From Burkholderia sp. Leaf177 (GTDB taxonomy: Bacteria; Pseudomonadota; Gammaproteobacteria; Burkholderiales; Burkholderiaceae), in the NCBI RefSeq assembly GCF_001424345.1, contig NZ_LMPF01000021.1, positions 656,635 to 720,634 of the forward strand: DNA of 64,000 nucleotides, read 5' to 3'. A model generated the notes under the pieces. The model had not been told where the DNA came from, did no database searches, and saw only the letters and a list, made by a program, of their open reading frames with translations. Position 1 is the stretch's first letter, and every line of letters begins with the position of its first letter. Shown here piece after piece: positions 1 through 8,198 of this stretch. The position numbers were made by a program, and so were the translations under genes.

Positions 1-1246
1 CCGGCTTGCCATCGCCCTTCATGCTCATCATGATGTTGAGCCCGGCCTTTCGCACTTCCCACAAGGACTTTTGCTGCGAGGCGTCGGGCATTTCGACAAC
101 GGAACCGGGCAAACCGAGATCGCCCATCAGCGCGACCAGTTGTGCGAGCTTCGCGAGTTGAACGGCTTTATCGGCGCCTGCGAACTCGACCAGCAAGACC
201 GCTTGCGGCTGTCCGACCAGCGCCTTTTCGATGACCGGGCGGAACGCCGGATTGGACATCGAAAGATCGATCATCGTGCGATCGACGAGTTCCACCGCAA
301 CCGGACCCAGCTTGACGATATGCTGCGTCATGTCCATTGCGTCGTAGAACGTCGGGAAGTTCACCACGCCCAGCGTCTTGTGTTCCGGCAGCGGCCAGAG
401 CTTGAGCGTGAGGCGTCGGCTAAACGCAAGCGTGCCTTCGGAGCCGACCAGCAACTGCGCGAGATTCGGTTCGCCATCGGCGCTGAAAGCCAAAGGACTT
501 TGGCAATCGAAGAGATCGATGTTGTAGCCCGCCACGCGTCGCAAGACCTTCGGCACCTGCTCGCGGATTTCATCGCGTTCACGTTGCGCGATGCGTTGCA
601 CGCCTTCGACCAATGAACGTGTGCGCGCGTCGGCTGACATGGAATGCAAGGCGCCGAACGTCGCTTGGTGACCATCGGCAAGAACAGCGTCGATGGAAGC
701 CACGTTGTGGACCATGATCCCGTATTCCATGGAACGGGAACCGCACGAGTTGTTGCCCGCCATGCCGCCGATCGTGCACTGCGCGCTCGTCGATACGTCC
801 ACCGGGAACCACAAGCCATGCGGCTTCAGCCACGCGTTCAAATGGTCCAGCACCACGCCGGGCTCGACCGTCACCGTGCGTGCATCGGCATTGAAATCGA
901 CTATGTTGTTGAGCCACTTGCTCGTGTCGATAACCAGCGCTTCGCCGATCGTCTGCCCGCACTGGCTCGTCCCCGCGCCGCGTGCGAGCACGGGCACTTT
1001 TGCGTCGCGTGCAATGTCCAGCGCGAGCAGCAAGTCGGCCTGATCGCGCGGCACGACTACACCCATCGGCGTGATCTGGTAGATCGATGCATCCGTCGCG
1101 TAGCGTCCGCGCGCGGCACGATCGAATAACACATCGCCCTTCATCTCGCTGCGAAGACGTGCGGCGAGCGGAGAAAGCGCGGCCCTGGCCGATGCCGGCA
1201 TCAGGTGGATCGGCTGGACGAGTGCTTCGGGGGATCGGGTCAGCAT
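1..1246 (-). CDS. FAD-binding oxidase, GlcD/YdiJ-like (3' end beyond the window)
   Basis: Partial gene: it starts at an ATG at 1246 and runs off the left edge, giving about 415 N-terminal residues without a stop. The protein reads as a PCMH-type FAD-binding domain, with TPMGVVVPRDQADLL, then ARGAGTSQCGQ and the flavin-contacting GGMAGNNSCGSRSMEYG near residues 150-170. A C-terminal FAD-oxidase domain follows. Family members oxidise 2-hydroxyacids (glycolate, D-lactate, D-2-hydroxyglutarate). The longest ones carry a C-terminal Fe-S domain, which would lie outside this window. It begins 13 bp after the stop of the upstream class V aminotransferase, so the two are probably co-transcribed. That pairing suggests a 2-hydroxyacid/glyoxylate route, but the substrate is inference. 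Confidence 0.8.
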   Translation of the reverse strand, partial: MLTRSPEALVQPIHLMPASARAALSPLAARLRSEMKGDVLFDRAARGRYATDASIYQITPMGVVVPRDQADLLLALDIARDAKVPVLARGAGTSQCGQTIGEALVIDTSKWLNNIVDFNADARTVTVEPGVVLDHLNAWLKPHGLWFPVDVSTSAQCTIGGMAGNNSCGSRSMEYGIMVHNVASIDAVLADGHQATFGALHSMSADARTRSLVEGVQRIAQRERDEIREQVPKVLRRVAGYNIDLFDCQSPLAFSADGEPNLAQLLVGSEGTLAFSRRLTLKLWPLPEHKTLGVVNFPTFYDAMDMTQHIVKLGPVAVELVDRTMIDLSMSNPAFRPVIEKALVGQPQAVLLVEFAGADKAVQLAKLAQLVALMGDLGLPGSVVEMPDASQQKSLWEVRKAGLNIMMSMKGDGKP

Positions 1247-1259
1247 CGTTTCAGTGTCT

Positions 1260-2480
1260 TCAGGCCGCCGCTTTCAGCGCAGGCGCCGCGACGTTGCTGG
1301 TCAGATAATCCATCGCCGCGAGGACGCCGCTTCCGGCGAGCTTCACGCCCGCCAGCTTGAGGCCCATTTCGCATCCGGTCAGCGTCGCCATCAACGTCAA
1401 GTCGTTGCAATCGCCAAGATGCCCGATGCGGAACATCCGGCCCTTCAACTTTCCGAGGCCCGTACCCAGCGACATATCGAACTTTTCGTAGATCAGCTTG
1501 CGGAGCGCGTCGGCGTCAACGCCTTCAGGCGTCATCACGCCCGTGAGAACAGGCGAATACACAGCGGGATCGGCGCATTGGATTTCGAGGCCCCACGCGT
1601 TTACCGCCGCGCGGCAAGCGGCGGCCAGGCGCTGATGCCGCGCGAAGACGTTGTCCAGCCCTTCGTCGCCGATCATTTCAAGCGCTTCCGACAAGCCATA
1701 GAGCAGATTCGTGTTCGGCGTGTACGGCCAATAACCGCTCTTGTTCATCTCGATGATCTCGTCCCACGCCCAGAACGCGCGGGGCAACTTCGCCGACTTG
1801 CTCGCCTCGATCGCCTTCTTCGATACCGCGTTGAAGCTGATCCCCGGCGGCAGCATCAGGCCTTTTTGCGAGCCGGACACGGTGACATCGACGCCCCATT
1901 CGTCATGCCGATAATCCGCCGACGCAAGCCCTGAAATCGTATCGACGAGAAAAAGCGCGGGGTGACCGGCTGCATCGATAGCGCGGCGCACGGAAGCAAT
2001 GTCCGACGTGACGCCCGTCGATGTCTCGTTGTGCACCACGCAAACCGCCTTGATCTTGTGTTCCGTATCCTCGCGCAGACGCGCTTCGATCATGTCCGCC
2101 TGGACGCCGCGCCGCCAGCCTTCCGTGCCCGGCAAACCCAGAAACTCGGGCTTCAAACCGAGGTTCTCGGCCATCTTTTTCCAGAGGGTCGCGAAGTGGC
2201 CGGTCTCGAACATCAGGACCGTATCGCCGGGACTGAGCGTGTTGCACAGCGCCGCCTCCCAGGCGCCCGTGCCCGACGCCGGGTAGATCACCACGGGCTG
2301 CGCAGTCTTGAAGATCGATCTGATGCCTTCGAGCACCTTCAGCCCCAACGCACCGAATTCCGGCCCGCGATGGTCGATGGTCGGATAACTCATTGCACGC
2401 AAGATGCGGTCGGGCACGGGGCTCGGACCGGGAATCTGCAGGAAATGGCGACCGGCGGGATGGAAATCGAGCTTCAACAT
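1260..2480 (-). CDS. Class V PLP aminotransferase, serine/alanine-glyoxylate type
   Basis: About 406 residues, the usual size for the alanine/serine-glyoxylate aminotransferase family. The N-terminus has FLQIPGPSPVPDRIL, the family's substrate-side motif. The PLP lysine is in VSGSQKGLMLPPG near residue 195, and the cofactor-contacting aspartate is in FLVDTISG. These enzymes transfer an amino group to glyoxylate, giving glycine plus a keto acid. The start is placed at 2480 rather than the upstream in-frame 2507, because AAAGGA lies just ahead of 2480 and the protein then begins at the usual MLKLDFHPAGRHF. The upstream extension would also lie inside the palindrome at 2495-2510. The gene heads a two-gene unit with the flavin oxidase and diverges from a GntR regulator. 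Which amino donor it uses cannot be told. Confidence 0.85.
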   Translation of the reverse strand: MLKLDFHPAGRHFLQIPGPSPVPDRILRAMSYPTIDHRGPEFGALGLKVLEGIRSIFKTAQPVVIYPASGTGAWEAALCNTLSPGDTVLMFETGHFATLWKKMAENLGLKPEFLGLPGTEGWRRGVQADMIEARLREDTEHKIKAVCVVHNETSTGVTSDIASVRRAIDAAGHPALFLVDTISGLASADYRHDEWGVDVTVSGSQKGLMLPPGISFNAVSKKAIEASKSAKLPRAFWAWDEIIEMNKSGYWPYTPNTNLLYGLSEALEMIGDEGLDNVFARHQRLAAACRAAVNAWGLEIQCADPAVYSPVLTGVMTPEGVDADALRKLIYEKFDMSLGTGLGKLKGRMFRIGHLGDCNDLTLMATLTGCEMGLKLAGVKLAGSGVLAAMDYLTSNVAAPALKAAA

Positions 2481-2494
2481 GATGCGTCCTTTGA

Positions 2495-2510
2495 ATTTTG
2501 CATGCAAAAT
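2495..2510. promoter_or_regulatory. Perfect 16-bp palindrome, candidate GntR operator upstream of the aminotransferase
   Basis: ATTTTGCATGCAAAAT is an exact inverted repeat lying 15 bp before the aminotransferase start. Its core TTGCATGCAA recurs across the start codon of the neighbouring GntR gene at 2633-2642. Operators of FCD-type GntR proteins are commonly short palindromes of this form. Binding is inference. Confidence 0.6.
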
Positions 2511-2631
2511 ACTCTAGCGCACCGATGCGTTGACTGAAAGCGATAAATGCTCGTTTTGCTTAGGTGAAAACCCGTCCCACGGTTTTTTAGTTGCGTCGCG
2601 GTAAAATCGCGTCAACAGAATCGCTAGAGGT

Positions 2632-2645
2632 ATTGCATGCAAAAT
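2632..2645. promoter_or_regulatory. Second copy of the palindrome, overlapping the GntR start codon
   Basis: ATTGCATGCAAAAT shares the core TTGCATGCAA with the site at 2495-2510. The GntR start codon at 2637 lies inside it, so a bound dimer could block both transcription and initiation. This fits autoregulation by the GntR protein. Confidence 0.55.
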
Positions 2646-3365
2646 GATCACGCCCATGATCGCGAGTTCACCTTGCCGAAGGTCGAGCGGCAACGGCTGC
2701 ACGATACGGTGGTCGACCACCTGCGCAATTTCATCGTGGAAGGAATGCTTGCGCCGGGCATGAAGCTCAACGAACGGACCTTGTGCGAGACGCTCGGGAT
2801 CTCGCGCACGCCGTTGCGCGAGGCGCTGAAGGTGCTGGCGTCGGAAGGTTTGATCGATATCCTGCCGAACCGCGGCGCGTCGGTATCGCAAATGAGCGAC
2901 GCGGAAATTCGCGAGACGTTCGAATTGATGGGCGGACTCGAAGCGTTTTCGGGCGAACTCGCTTGCGAACGCATGACGCCCGCCGAACTCAGCGAGATCA
3001 AGGCGCTGCATTACGCCATGCTCGCGTGCCGCGAACAGAACGATCTTTCGGGCTATTACAGCCGCAATCAGGCCATCCACGACAAGATCAACGACGCCGC
3101 GCGCAACTCCGCCTTGCGGCAGACGTACATTTCGGTGAACCGGCGGTTGCAGGCGTTGCGCTTCCGTTCGAACTTTCAAACGAAGAAGTGGGACAGCGCA
3201 ATTCGGGACCATGAAGCCATGATCGCGGCGCTCGAATCACGCGATGGAAAACGCATGGCTGAAATCATGCGCGCGCATTTGATGGCCAAGCGCGACGCGG
3301 TTCTCGCTGAACGGACCATGACAACCGTGAAGCCGATATCCGAAGGCGGGACGTTGCCGGGTTGA
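2637..3365 (+). CDS. GntR-family transcriptional regulator, FCD subfamily
   Basis: 242 residues, the normal size for an FCD-type GntR protein. The N-terminal winged helix-turn-helix spans roughly residues 17-85, with LNERTLCETLGISRTPLREA as the recognition segment. The C-terminal FCD ligand domain has the FELMGGLEAF helix and the conserved histidines of the metal/effector pocket (HDKIND, RDHEAMI, MRAHLM). AGAGG at 2626-2630 precedes the start. The gene diverges from the aminotransferase and oxidase genes, and the same palindrome sits at both starts. It is therefore the likely local regulator of that pair as well as of itself. The effector is unknown; glyoxylate or a hydroxyacid would fit the context. 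Confidence 0.9.
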   Translation: MQNDHAHDREFTLPKVERQRLHDTVVDHLRNFIVEGMLAPGMKLNERTLCETLGISRTPLREALKVLASEGLIDILPNRGASVSQMSDAEIRETFELMGGLEAFSGELACERMTPAELSEIKALHYAMLACREQNDLSGYYSRNQAIHDKINDAARNSALRQTYISVNRRLQALRFRSNFQTKKWDSAIRDHEAMIAALESRDGKRMAEIMRAHLMAKRDAVLAERTMTTVKPISEGGTLPG

Positions 3366-3385
3366 TTGAACCGCGGCAACGCGCG

Positions 3386-3437
3386 AAAAAAAGAGAGCGC
3401 CGGACGGCGGCTTGAGTGTTTCGCCGCCTTCCAGCGC
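3386..3437 (-). terminator. Intrinsic terminator of the FKBP gene
   Basis: Read on the minus strand, a GC-rich hairpin (arms GGCGGC 3406-3411 and GCCGCC 3422-3427, extended by outer GCGC pairs) is followed by a U-tract (A7 at 3386-3392 on plus). It lies just past the FKBP stop and could also serve the convergent GntR gene. Confidence 0.7.
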
Positions 3438-3455
3438 CCTCGACTCACACGCTTA

Positions 3456-3854
3456 TCAGTTGCCGATCTTCAGCAGTTCCACTTCAAACGTCAGCGTGCT
3501 GTTCGGCGGAATAGCGCCGACGCCGCGATCGCCATAAGCCGTTGCCGGCGGGCAAACCAGCTTGGCTTTCTCGCCGACCTTCATCTTTTGTAAGCCTTGC
3601 GTCCAGCACGGAACGACGCGTCCCAACGGGAACGATGCCGGCGTGCCGCGTTTGTACGACGAGTCGAACTCGGTGCCGTCCGCGAGCGTGCCGCGATAGT
3701 TGACCGTGACCGTATCGGCGGCAGTCGGCTGCGCGCCCGTGCCGGCCTTGAGTTCCGTTACCGTCACGCCGGAAGGCAGCGTTTCGGTCGCGGCGGCGGC
3801 ATAAGCCGATGAAGCGAGCAAAACCATCGAAAGCAAAAGCGATACTTTTTTCAT
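3456..3854 (-). CDS. FKBP-type peptidyl-prolyl cis-trans isomerase, exported
   Basis: 132 residues with an N-terminal signal peptide (MKKVSLLLSMVLLASSAYAAA) and one FKBP domain. Recognisable FKBP motifs are VTVNYRGTLADGTEFDSSY, then FPLGRVVPCWTQGLQKMKVGEK, and finally AYGDRG and IPPNSTLTFEVELL. These contain most of the aromatic pocket residues. It should catalyse proline isomerisation during protein folding in the periplasm. No partner gene is apparent: a terminator lies downstream and the next gene upstream is an unrelated GFA-fold protein. Small single-domain FKBPs of this kind are widespread in Burkholderia. Confidence 0.93.
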   Translation of the reverse strand: MKKVSLLLSMVLLASSAYAAAATETLPSGVTVTELKAGTGAQPTAADTVTVNYRGTLADGTEFDSSYKRGTPASFPLGRVVPCWTQGLQKMKVGEKAKLVCPPATAYGDRGVGAIPPNSTLTFEVELLKIGN

Positions 3855-3950
3855 AAAACGTCCGGATTATTTCGTAGGTGAGCTGGTGTGCCCGATTTCT
3901 TCGAACCTCGCGAAACCGGGCCGCTTACCATAGCACGAGCACGGCCGCGC

Positions 3951-4355
3951 TCAGAGATGCCGCGATTCGGCTGGCGGCTCGCCCCAGTTGTCGTGACGGC
4001 CGTCGGCGACACGCACCGGCGCTTCAATGAGCTCGATGGGGTCGGCGTTATCGAGTGAAGCCAGTTGCACCGACACATAATGGCCGCCGATTTCCTCGAC
4101 ATATCCCCGGGCAAATGAACGCACGCCGCAGTGGCGGCAAAACAGGTGATGTCCGACCTTGTGACCGAACTGATAGTCGGTCGTGTCCTCTTCGCCGGAA
4201 AGCAGGCGGAAGGCGTCGGGTTTGATGATCGCGTTCCAGTTGCGCGTTTTCGTGCAGATCGAACAATTGCATTTGTTGGTGCCGAGGCTCAGGTCGATAT
4301 CGGCTTCGAATCGAACCACGCCGCAATGGCAACTGCCTGTGTAAGTCTTGAGCAT
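3951..4355 (-). CDS. GFA-family (glutathione-dependent formaldehyde-activating fold) zinc protein
   Basis: 134 residues from the ATG at 4355, which has GGGAGGA upstream; longer upstream starts are not needed. The cysteine pattern of the GFA/CENP-V fold is clear: GSCHCGVVRFE near the N-terminus, CNCSICTK around residues 30-37, and HLFCRHCGVRSF around residues 70-80. Together these bind two zinc ions. The founding member was proposed to speed S-hydroxymethylglutathione formation, but most relatives have no proven reaction. The gene stands alone between the FKBP gene and a divergent epoxide hydrolase, so no pathway is implied. Confidence 0.88.
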   Translation of the reverse strand: MLKTYTGSCHCGVVRFEADIDLSLGTNKCNCSICTKTRNWNAIIKPDAFRLLSGEEDTTDYQFGHKVGHHLFCRHCGVRSFARGYVEEIGGHYVSVQLASLDNADPIELIEAPVRVADGRHDNWGEPPAESRHL

Positions 4356-4467
4356 CGCGTCCTCCCAGGAAATGGCGCCCGGCAAGTGTACAGGCGCCCG
4401 GGCGGGAACGGCTCTGGCGGAACTGCAGTAGCATCGGTGGCAATAAAACCCTTGAACGGTGCCATTC

Positions 4468-5619
4468 ATGAACGTCACGCCCTTCCAGATCGCGATTCCC
4501 GATACCGCTCTGCGCGACCTTCAAGAACGCCTCTCGCGCGTGCGCTGGCCGCAATGCGTGACGGATTCGGGCTGGAGCGAAGGAACGGACGAGACGTTCC
4601 TGAAGCGTCTTGTCGATTACTGGCAAAACGGATTCGACTGGCGCGCGCAGGAATCGCGGCTCAATACGCTGCCGCAATTCACCTCCCGTATAGCCGATAA
4701 AACCATCCACTTCGTGCACGCGCGGGGACAAGGTCCGGCGCCCTTGCCGCTGATCCTCACGCATGGCTGGCCGGGATCGTTTATTGAAATGGAGGCGATC
4801 ATTCCCTTGCTCGCCGATCCCGCCAGTCACGGCGGAGATCCGCGCGACGCGTTCGATGTCGTGGTGCCATCGTTGCCCGGATATGGGTTTTCGTCCGCGC
4901 CGGAAACGCCCGGCACGGGACCGTCGGAAGTCGCGCGCTTGTGGGCCACACTCATGAAAGGTCTGGGCTACGAACGTTTCGGCGTGCAAGGCGGCGACTG
5001 GGGCGCGGCCGTTTCCACCTGGCTGGCGTTCCAGAATCCGGAAAACGTCGCGGGGCTCCATCTGAATTACATTCCGGGTTCGTACAGGCCACCGCTCGAT
5101 GGCGGTGAACCGCCGCCCTCGCCGGAAGAAACGCAATTCCTCGAGAAAGCCAAAGCCTGGGCCGACGCCGAAGGCGGATACGGGCACATACAAGGGACCA
5201 AACCGCAAACGCTCGCGTTCGGCCTGAACGATTCGCCAGCGGGTCTGGCGGCGTGGATCGCTGAAAAATTCAACAGCTGGAGCGATAACGGCGGTGACAT
5301 CGAACATGCGATTTCACTCGATGCATTGCTCACCAATATCTCGATCTACTGGTTCACCGGCACGATCGGATCATCGTTTCGCATGTATCTGGAAAGCCGG
5401 CGGCGGCCCGTGCAATTCACAAGCGGACAACGTGTGGTGCCGCCAACCGGAATCGCGATCTATCCGCACGAATTGCCGATGCCGCCACGCTCGTGGATCG
5501 AGCGCGTCTACAACGTGCAGCGATGGACCACCATGCCACGAGGCGGCCACTTCGCCGCGATGGAAACGCCGCACGAGCTCGCGGAAGAACTCCGGGCGTT
5601 TTTCCGGCCGCTGCGGTGA
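4468..5619 (+). CDS. Epoxide hydrolase, alpha/beta-hydrolase fold with EHN domain
   Basis: About 383 residues. The N-terminal EHN domain begins with PFQIAIPDTALRDLQERLSRVRWP and precedes an alpha/beta-hydrolase core. The oxyanion region is LTHGWPGSFIE. The nucleophilic aspartate is in GVQGGDWGAAVST near residue 175, and the catalytic histidine is in GGHFAAMETP near the end. This is the microsomal-type (EPHX1-like) layout, which hydrolyses epoxides to vicinal diols. A GTG at 4459 is also in frame; the ATG at 4468 gives the typical family N-terminus. No strong ribosome-binding site is visible for either. No neighbouring oxygenase reveals the natural substrate. Confidence 0.9.
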   Translation: MNVTPFQIAIPDTALRDLQERLSRVRWPQCVTDSGWSEGTDETFLKRLVDYWQNGFDWRAQESRLNTLPQFTSRIADKTIHFVHARGQGPAPLPLILTHGWPGSFIEMEAIIPLLADPASHGGDPRDAFDVVVPSLPGYGFSSAPETPGTGPSEVARLWATLMKGLGYERFGVQGGDWGAAVSTWLAFQNPENVAGLHLNYIPGSYRPPLDGGEPPPSPEETQFLEKAKAWADAEGGYGHIQGTKPQTLAFGLNDSPAGLAAWIAEKFNSWSDNGGDIEHAISLDALLTNISIYWFTGTIGSSFRMYLESRRRPVQFTSGQRVVPPTGIAIYPHELPMPPRSWIERVYNVQRWTTMPRGGHFAAMETPHELAEELRAFFRPLR

Positions 5620-5623
5620 TCGG

Positions 5624-6103
5624 TTAAAGCAGATCCTTCGCGAGGCCCGGGGCCGGCAACGTGGAAACGGCGCCCGGACGGCGCAGCATCTTGTCGACCT
5701 CGCCGGCGTGCAGTTCTTCAACGTGGATCATCTGCCGCGCGTATTCCTCGAGCGCGATGGAACGGCTTTCAACCTCGCGCAGCAACGTGCGGTAATGACC
5801 CAGCGCGACCTTTTCGCTTTCGAGCGATTCGCGAAGAATCGAGCCGATATCGAAGGTATGGGAATCGAGCAGCGGCCCTATTTCAAGCGATGGATACGCG
5901 CCGAGCGTCGTGATCCACTCGCCGGCCTGTTGCGCGTGAAGGAGCGATTCGGCGGCTTGTTCCCTGAGCCACGCGACAATCGGGATGCGGCCAAAGCCGA
6001 ACACGAGGAATGAATAGTGGGTGTATCGGACTACGCCAGCGAGTTCCGATTCGAGAATCTGATTCAGGATCACGACGACACTTTCCTGATTGATATCCGG
6101 CAT
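5624..6103 (-). CDS. Ferritin-like / bacterioferritin-family protein
   Basis: 159 residues from the ATG at 6103, preceded by GGAGG at good spacing. The sequence shows the four-helix di-iron pattern: ESELAGVVRYTHYSF in helix 1, EQAAESLLHAQQAGEWI in helix 2, LESEKVALGHYRTLL in helix 3 and RQMIHVEELHAGEVDKML in helix 4. Each helix has E or ExxH ligands in the expected places. Relatives store or handle iron, or act as small di-iron oxidases; the shell-forming residues were not checked. It ends 4 bp from the convergent epoxide hydrolase stop. Confidence 0.82.
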   Translation of the reverse strand: MPDINQESVVVILNQILESELAGVVRYTHYSFLVFGFGRIPIVAWLREQAAESLLHAQQAGEWITTLGAYPSLEIGPLLDSHTFDIGSILRESLESEKVALGHYRTLLREVESRSIALEEYARQMIHVEELHAGEVDKMLRRPGAVSTLPAPGLAKDLL

Positions 6104-6230
6104 CTTCGCCTCCAAGTGCGCACACGGGTTTCGCTCGGGACGACAGCGTTTTTCATGGTGCGCCTCAAACGGCGCGAGGAGCAAGTGCGCGGCCTTGCGC
6201 GCTGCAACAAAATGCGGCGTTCAAACGCGT

Positions 6231-6410
6231 TCAGAACTTTTCGATTTGCCGATGCGCATTTACCGCGATACCCAGCGGCAGTGCGATGCCAACAATCACA
6301 CCGAGCAGCGCCCCGAACGCGTGCGCAAGCTCGGCAGGCGTCAACAGCAATACGTGCAAACCGCACATGGCGGCCCACGTCAGCACAGTTTCAAAGGTTT
6401 GTATCAGCAT
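6231..6410 (-). CDS. Small two-helix membrane protein, unknown function
   Basis: A 59-residue frame starting at the ATG at 6410, with AAGGGG about nine bases upstream, and ending in TGA. It has two hydrophobic stretches, roughly residues 8-24 (LTWAAMCGLHVLLLTPA) and 29-49 (HAFGALLGVIVGIALPLG), followed by a basic tail ending AHRQIEKF. This predicts a small inner-membrane hairpin. It lies 16 bp after the stop of a small exported protein on the same strand, so the two probably form one unit. I do not recognise a family. Confidence 0.55.
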   Translation of the reverse strand: MLIQTFETVLTWAAMCGLHVLLLTPAELAHAFGALLGVIVGIALPLGIAVNAHRQIEKF

Positions 6411-6426
6411 TTTGCTGCCCCTTGGT

Positions 6427-6723
6427 TTATGCCGGTTTGACCGGTTTCTTGCGTTTATCGGACGCGGGCTGCTTGAACATCGCCTTGCATTTCGGGCTGA
6501 GCTTGCTGAAATTCGCCTTCATGCATGACGTGATTTTTTCCTCGTTTGGAATCTCCGATGCACAAAATCGAATGGCGTCGCCTTTGCAAGCCGCCGTTTG
6601 TTCGTCGCGAGTGGCCGCGAAAGCGGCGCTGCCGGAAAGCAGGGCGAAAATGGAGATTGATGTCAGTGCGAAGCGGAGCATGGCGGCCATGAAGAGCGAT
6701 AGTGCGCTTTTTACCGCAAACAT
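6427..6723 (-). CDS. Small exported cysteine-containing protein, unknown function
   Basis: About 98 residues from the ATG at 6723; internal ATGs at 6690 and 6681 are equally possible, and none has a clear ribosome-binding site. The segment MLRFALTSISIFALLSGSAAFAA reads as a signal peptide with an AxA cleavage site. The mature part has four cysteines (TAACKGD, RFCASE, TSCMKAN, SPKCKAM), spaced in pairs that could form two disulfides in the periplasm, then a lysine-rich tail. The pattern resembles short cysteine-rich proteins seen across Burkholderia, but no function is assigned. It is the first gene of a pair with the small membrane protein downstream. Confidence 0.7.
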   Translation of the reverse strand: MFAVKSALSLFMAAMLRFALTSISIFALLSGSAAFAATRDEQTAACKGDAIRFCASEIPNEEKITSCMKANFSKLSPKCKAMFKQPASDKRKKPVKPA

Positions 6724-6927
6724 CACGCCAGCCAGCGCCGCAAGCCTCGAACTATTCTTCTAATGATTTGTGAGGCTTGCTGAGCGGGCGTCTTCGGCGG
6801 GTTTGACCGGCGCGTGAGGCCTTATGTCCCACATGCGGCGTCGCGTTTGACCTATCAAAACGTCGCCCGGGCAGCGCTATTTTCCAAGCCACGGAGAATT
6901 TTGGGTCATCTTTGCCGATGCCTTTAG

Positions 6928-7683
6928 TCAGGCTTCATCGTCCAGCAGCGTGCGGATCATCCGCTCTGGATTCGCCATGAACGCGCGCATCACCTGGACG
7001 TGCTCGGTATCGTCGTAATCGACGCGCGTGACGCCGTCGGCGGTGAACTGATAAATCCACGCATCGGGGTACGCCATCAGAATCGGCGAATGCGTTGCAA
7101 TGACGAATTGCGAGTCATCGTTTGCAAGATCGTGAATGCGAGCGAGCGCGGCAAGCTGACGTTGCGGCGAAAGCGCGGACTCGGGCTCATCCAACAGATA
7201 AAGCCCCTTGCCACCAAAGCGGTTCATCAGCAACGCCAGAAACGCTTCGCCGTGTGAGCGCTCATGCAGCGACTGGCCGCCGTAATAACTGATGACTGGC
7301 GGACCGAAACCGCCTCCGGCATCGAGATTTTCGATTTCCGTCGCGACGTTGAAGAAACTTTCCGCTCGCAGGAAAAATCCGTCCTTCGGCTTCTTGAAGC
7401 CTTTGGCGATGCGGAGGTATTCATCGAGCGCGGAATGGGACGAGCGGGTATCGAAGCGGAAATTTTTCGTTCCGCCTTCCGCGTTGAAACCCATGGAAAC
7501 GGCAATCGCTTCAAGCAACGTCGATTTTCCAGAGCCGTTTTCGCCGACGAAAAACGTCACCTTCGGATGCAGCTCGAGCGTCTCGAGCGAACGGACGGCA
7601 GGCAGCGAGAACGGATACACATCGAACAATTCGACTTTTTCCCGCTGCAAGGTGATGCGGCTGATGTACTGGCTGGAGATCAT
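6928..7683 (-). CDS. AAA-family ATPase, RecF/SMC-like predicted ATPase
   Basis: 251 residues. Walker A is FFVGENGSGKSTLLEAIA near residues 47-60, and an ABC-like Walker B is GLYLLDEPESALSPQRQ near residue 170. An H-loop-like IATHSPILMAYPDA follows. This is the compact stand-alone ATPase type distantly related to RecF/SbcC heads, without coiled coil or a fused nuclease. Such proteins sometimes belong to anti-phage modules with a partner nuclease. Here the neighbours (DUF1428 protein, small exported protein) give no such partner, so the role is unknown. No clear ribosome-binding site is seen. Confidence 0.85.
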   Translation of the reverse strand: MISSQYISRITLQREKVELFDVYPFSLPAVRSLETLELHPKVTFFVGENGSGKSTLLEAIAVSMGFNAEGGTKNFRFDTRSSHSALDEYLRIAKGFKKPKDGFFLRAESFFNVATEIENLDAGGGFGPPVISYYGGQSLHERSHGEAFLALLMNRFGGKGLYLLDEPESALSPQRQLAALARIHDLANDDSQFVIATHSPILMAYPDAWIYQFTADGVTRVDYDDTEHVQVMRAFMANPERMIRTLLDDEA

Positions 7684-7741
7684 GCGCGTGCTTCGACTTT
7701 TGGCGAAGCGCCATCTTAACGCTTCGCTGCATGGCCGCCGT

Positions 7742-8095
7742 TCACGCTTCCACGATCACCTCGAAACCGCCGTAGATCATGCGTTTGCCATCGAAGGGCA
7801 TGGGGTTCTTCTCAGGTTGCACGCGCGGATCGGCCATCACCGCGTCCATGCCCTTGTCGCGAGCCTCGCGCGAAGGCCAGACGATCCACGAGAACACGAC
7901 CGCCTCGTCGTCATTACGTTTGACGGCCATTGAAAACGAAGTCAGCGTGCCTTCGGGAACGTCGTCTCCCCAGCACTCGACGACCTTCAACGCGCCGTGT
8001 TCCTTGAAAACGCCCGCCGCCATTTGCGCGTGTTGCCGGAACGCCTCGCGGTTGGCAACGGGCACGGCCGCCACAAATCCATCGATATAAGTCAT
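7742..8095 (-). CDS. DUF1428 family protein
   Basis: 117 residues from the ATG at 8095, which has AGGAG upstream. Characteristic parts are MTYIDGFVAAVPVANREAF at the start, HGALKVVECWGDDVPEG in the middle, and FSWIVWPSREARDKGM with PMPFDGKRMIYGGFEVIVEA at the end. This is the small ferredoxin-like alpha/beta barrel family that includes E. coli YbaA. No biochemical role is established. It sits 103 bp downstream of the ketopantoate-reductase-like gene and 58 bp upstream of the ATPase gene on the same strand. Confidence 0.88.
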   Translation of the reverse strand: MTYIDGFVAAVPVANREAFRQHAQMAAGVFKEHGALKVVECWGDDVPEGTLTSFSMAVKRNDDEAVVFSWIVWPSREARDKGMDAVMADPRVQPEKNPMPFDGKRMIYGGFEVIVEA

Positions 8096-8198
8096 CACGC
8101 ATCTCCTGTCCGTTCGTTCATCGTTCATCAGGGAAACGCGCACGGCAGCGCCATGCGCCTCCTGACTCAACGACGAGCGAACCAGCGGGAAATCGACA

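Noticed and set aside
4048..5307. Long open frame of 419 codons opposite the epoxide hydrolase
   Set aside because: Arginine-rich, low-complexity translation lying antisense to an intact gene; typical high-GC shadow frame.
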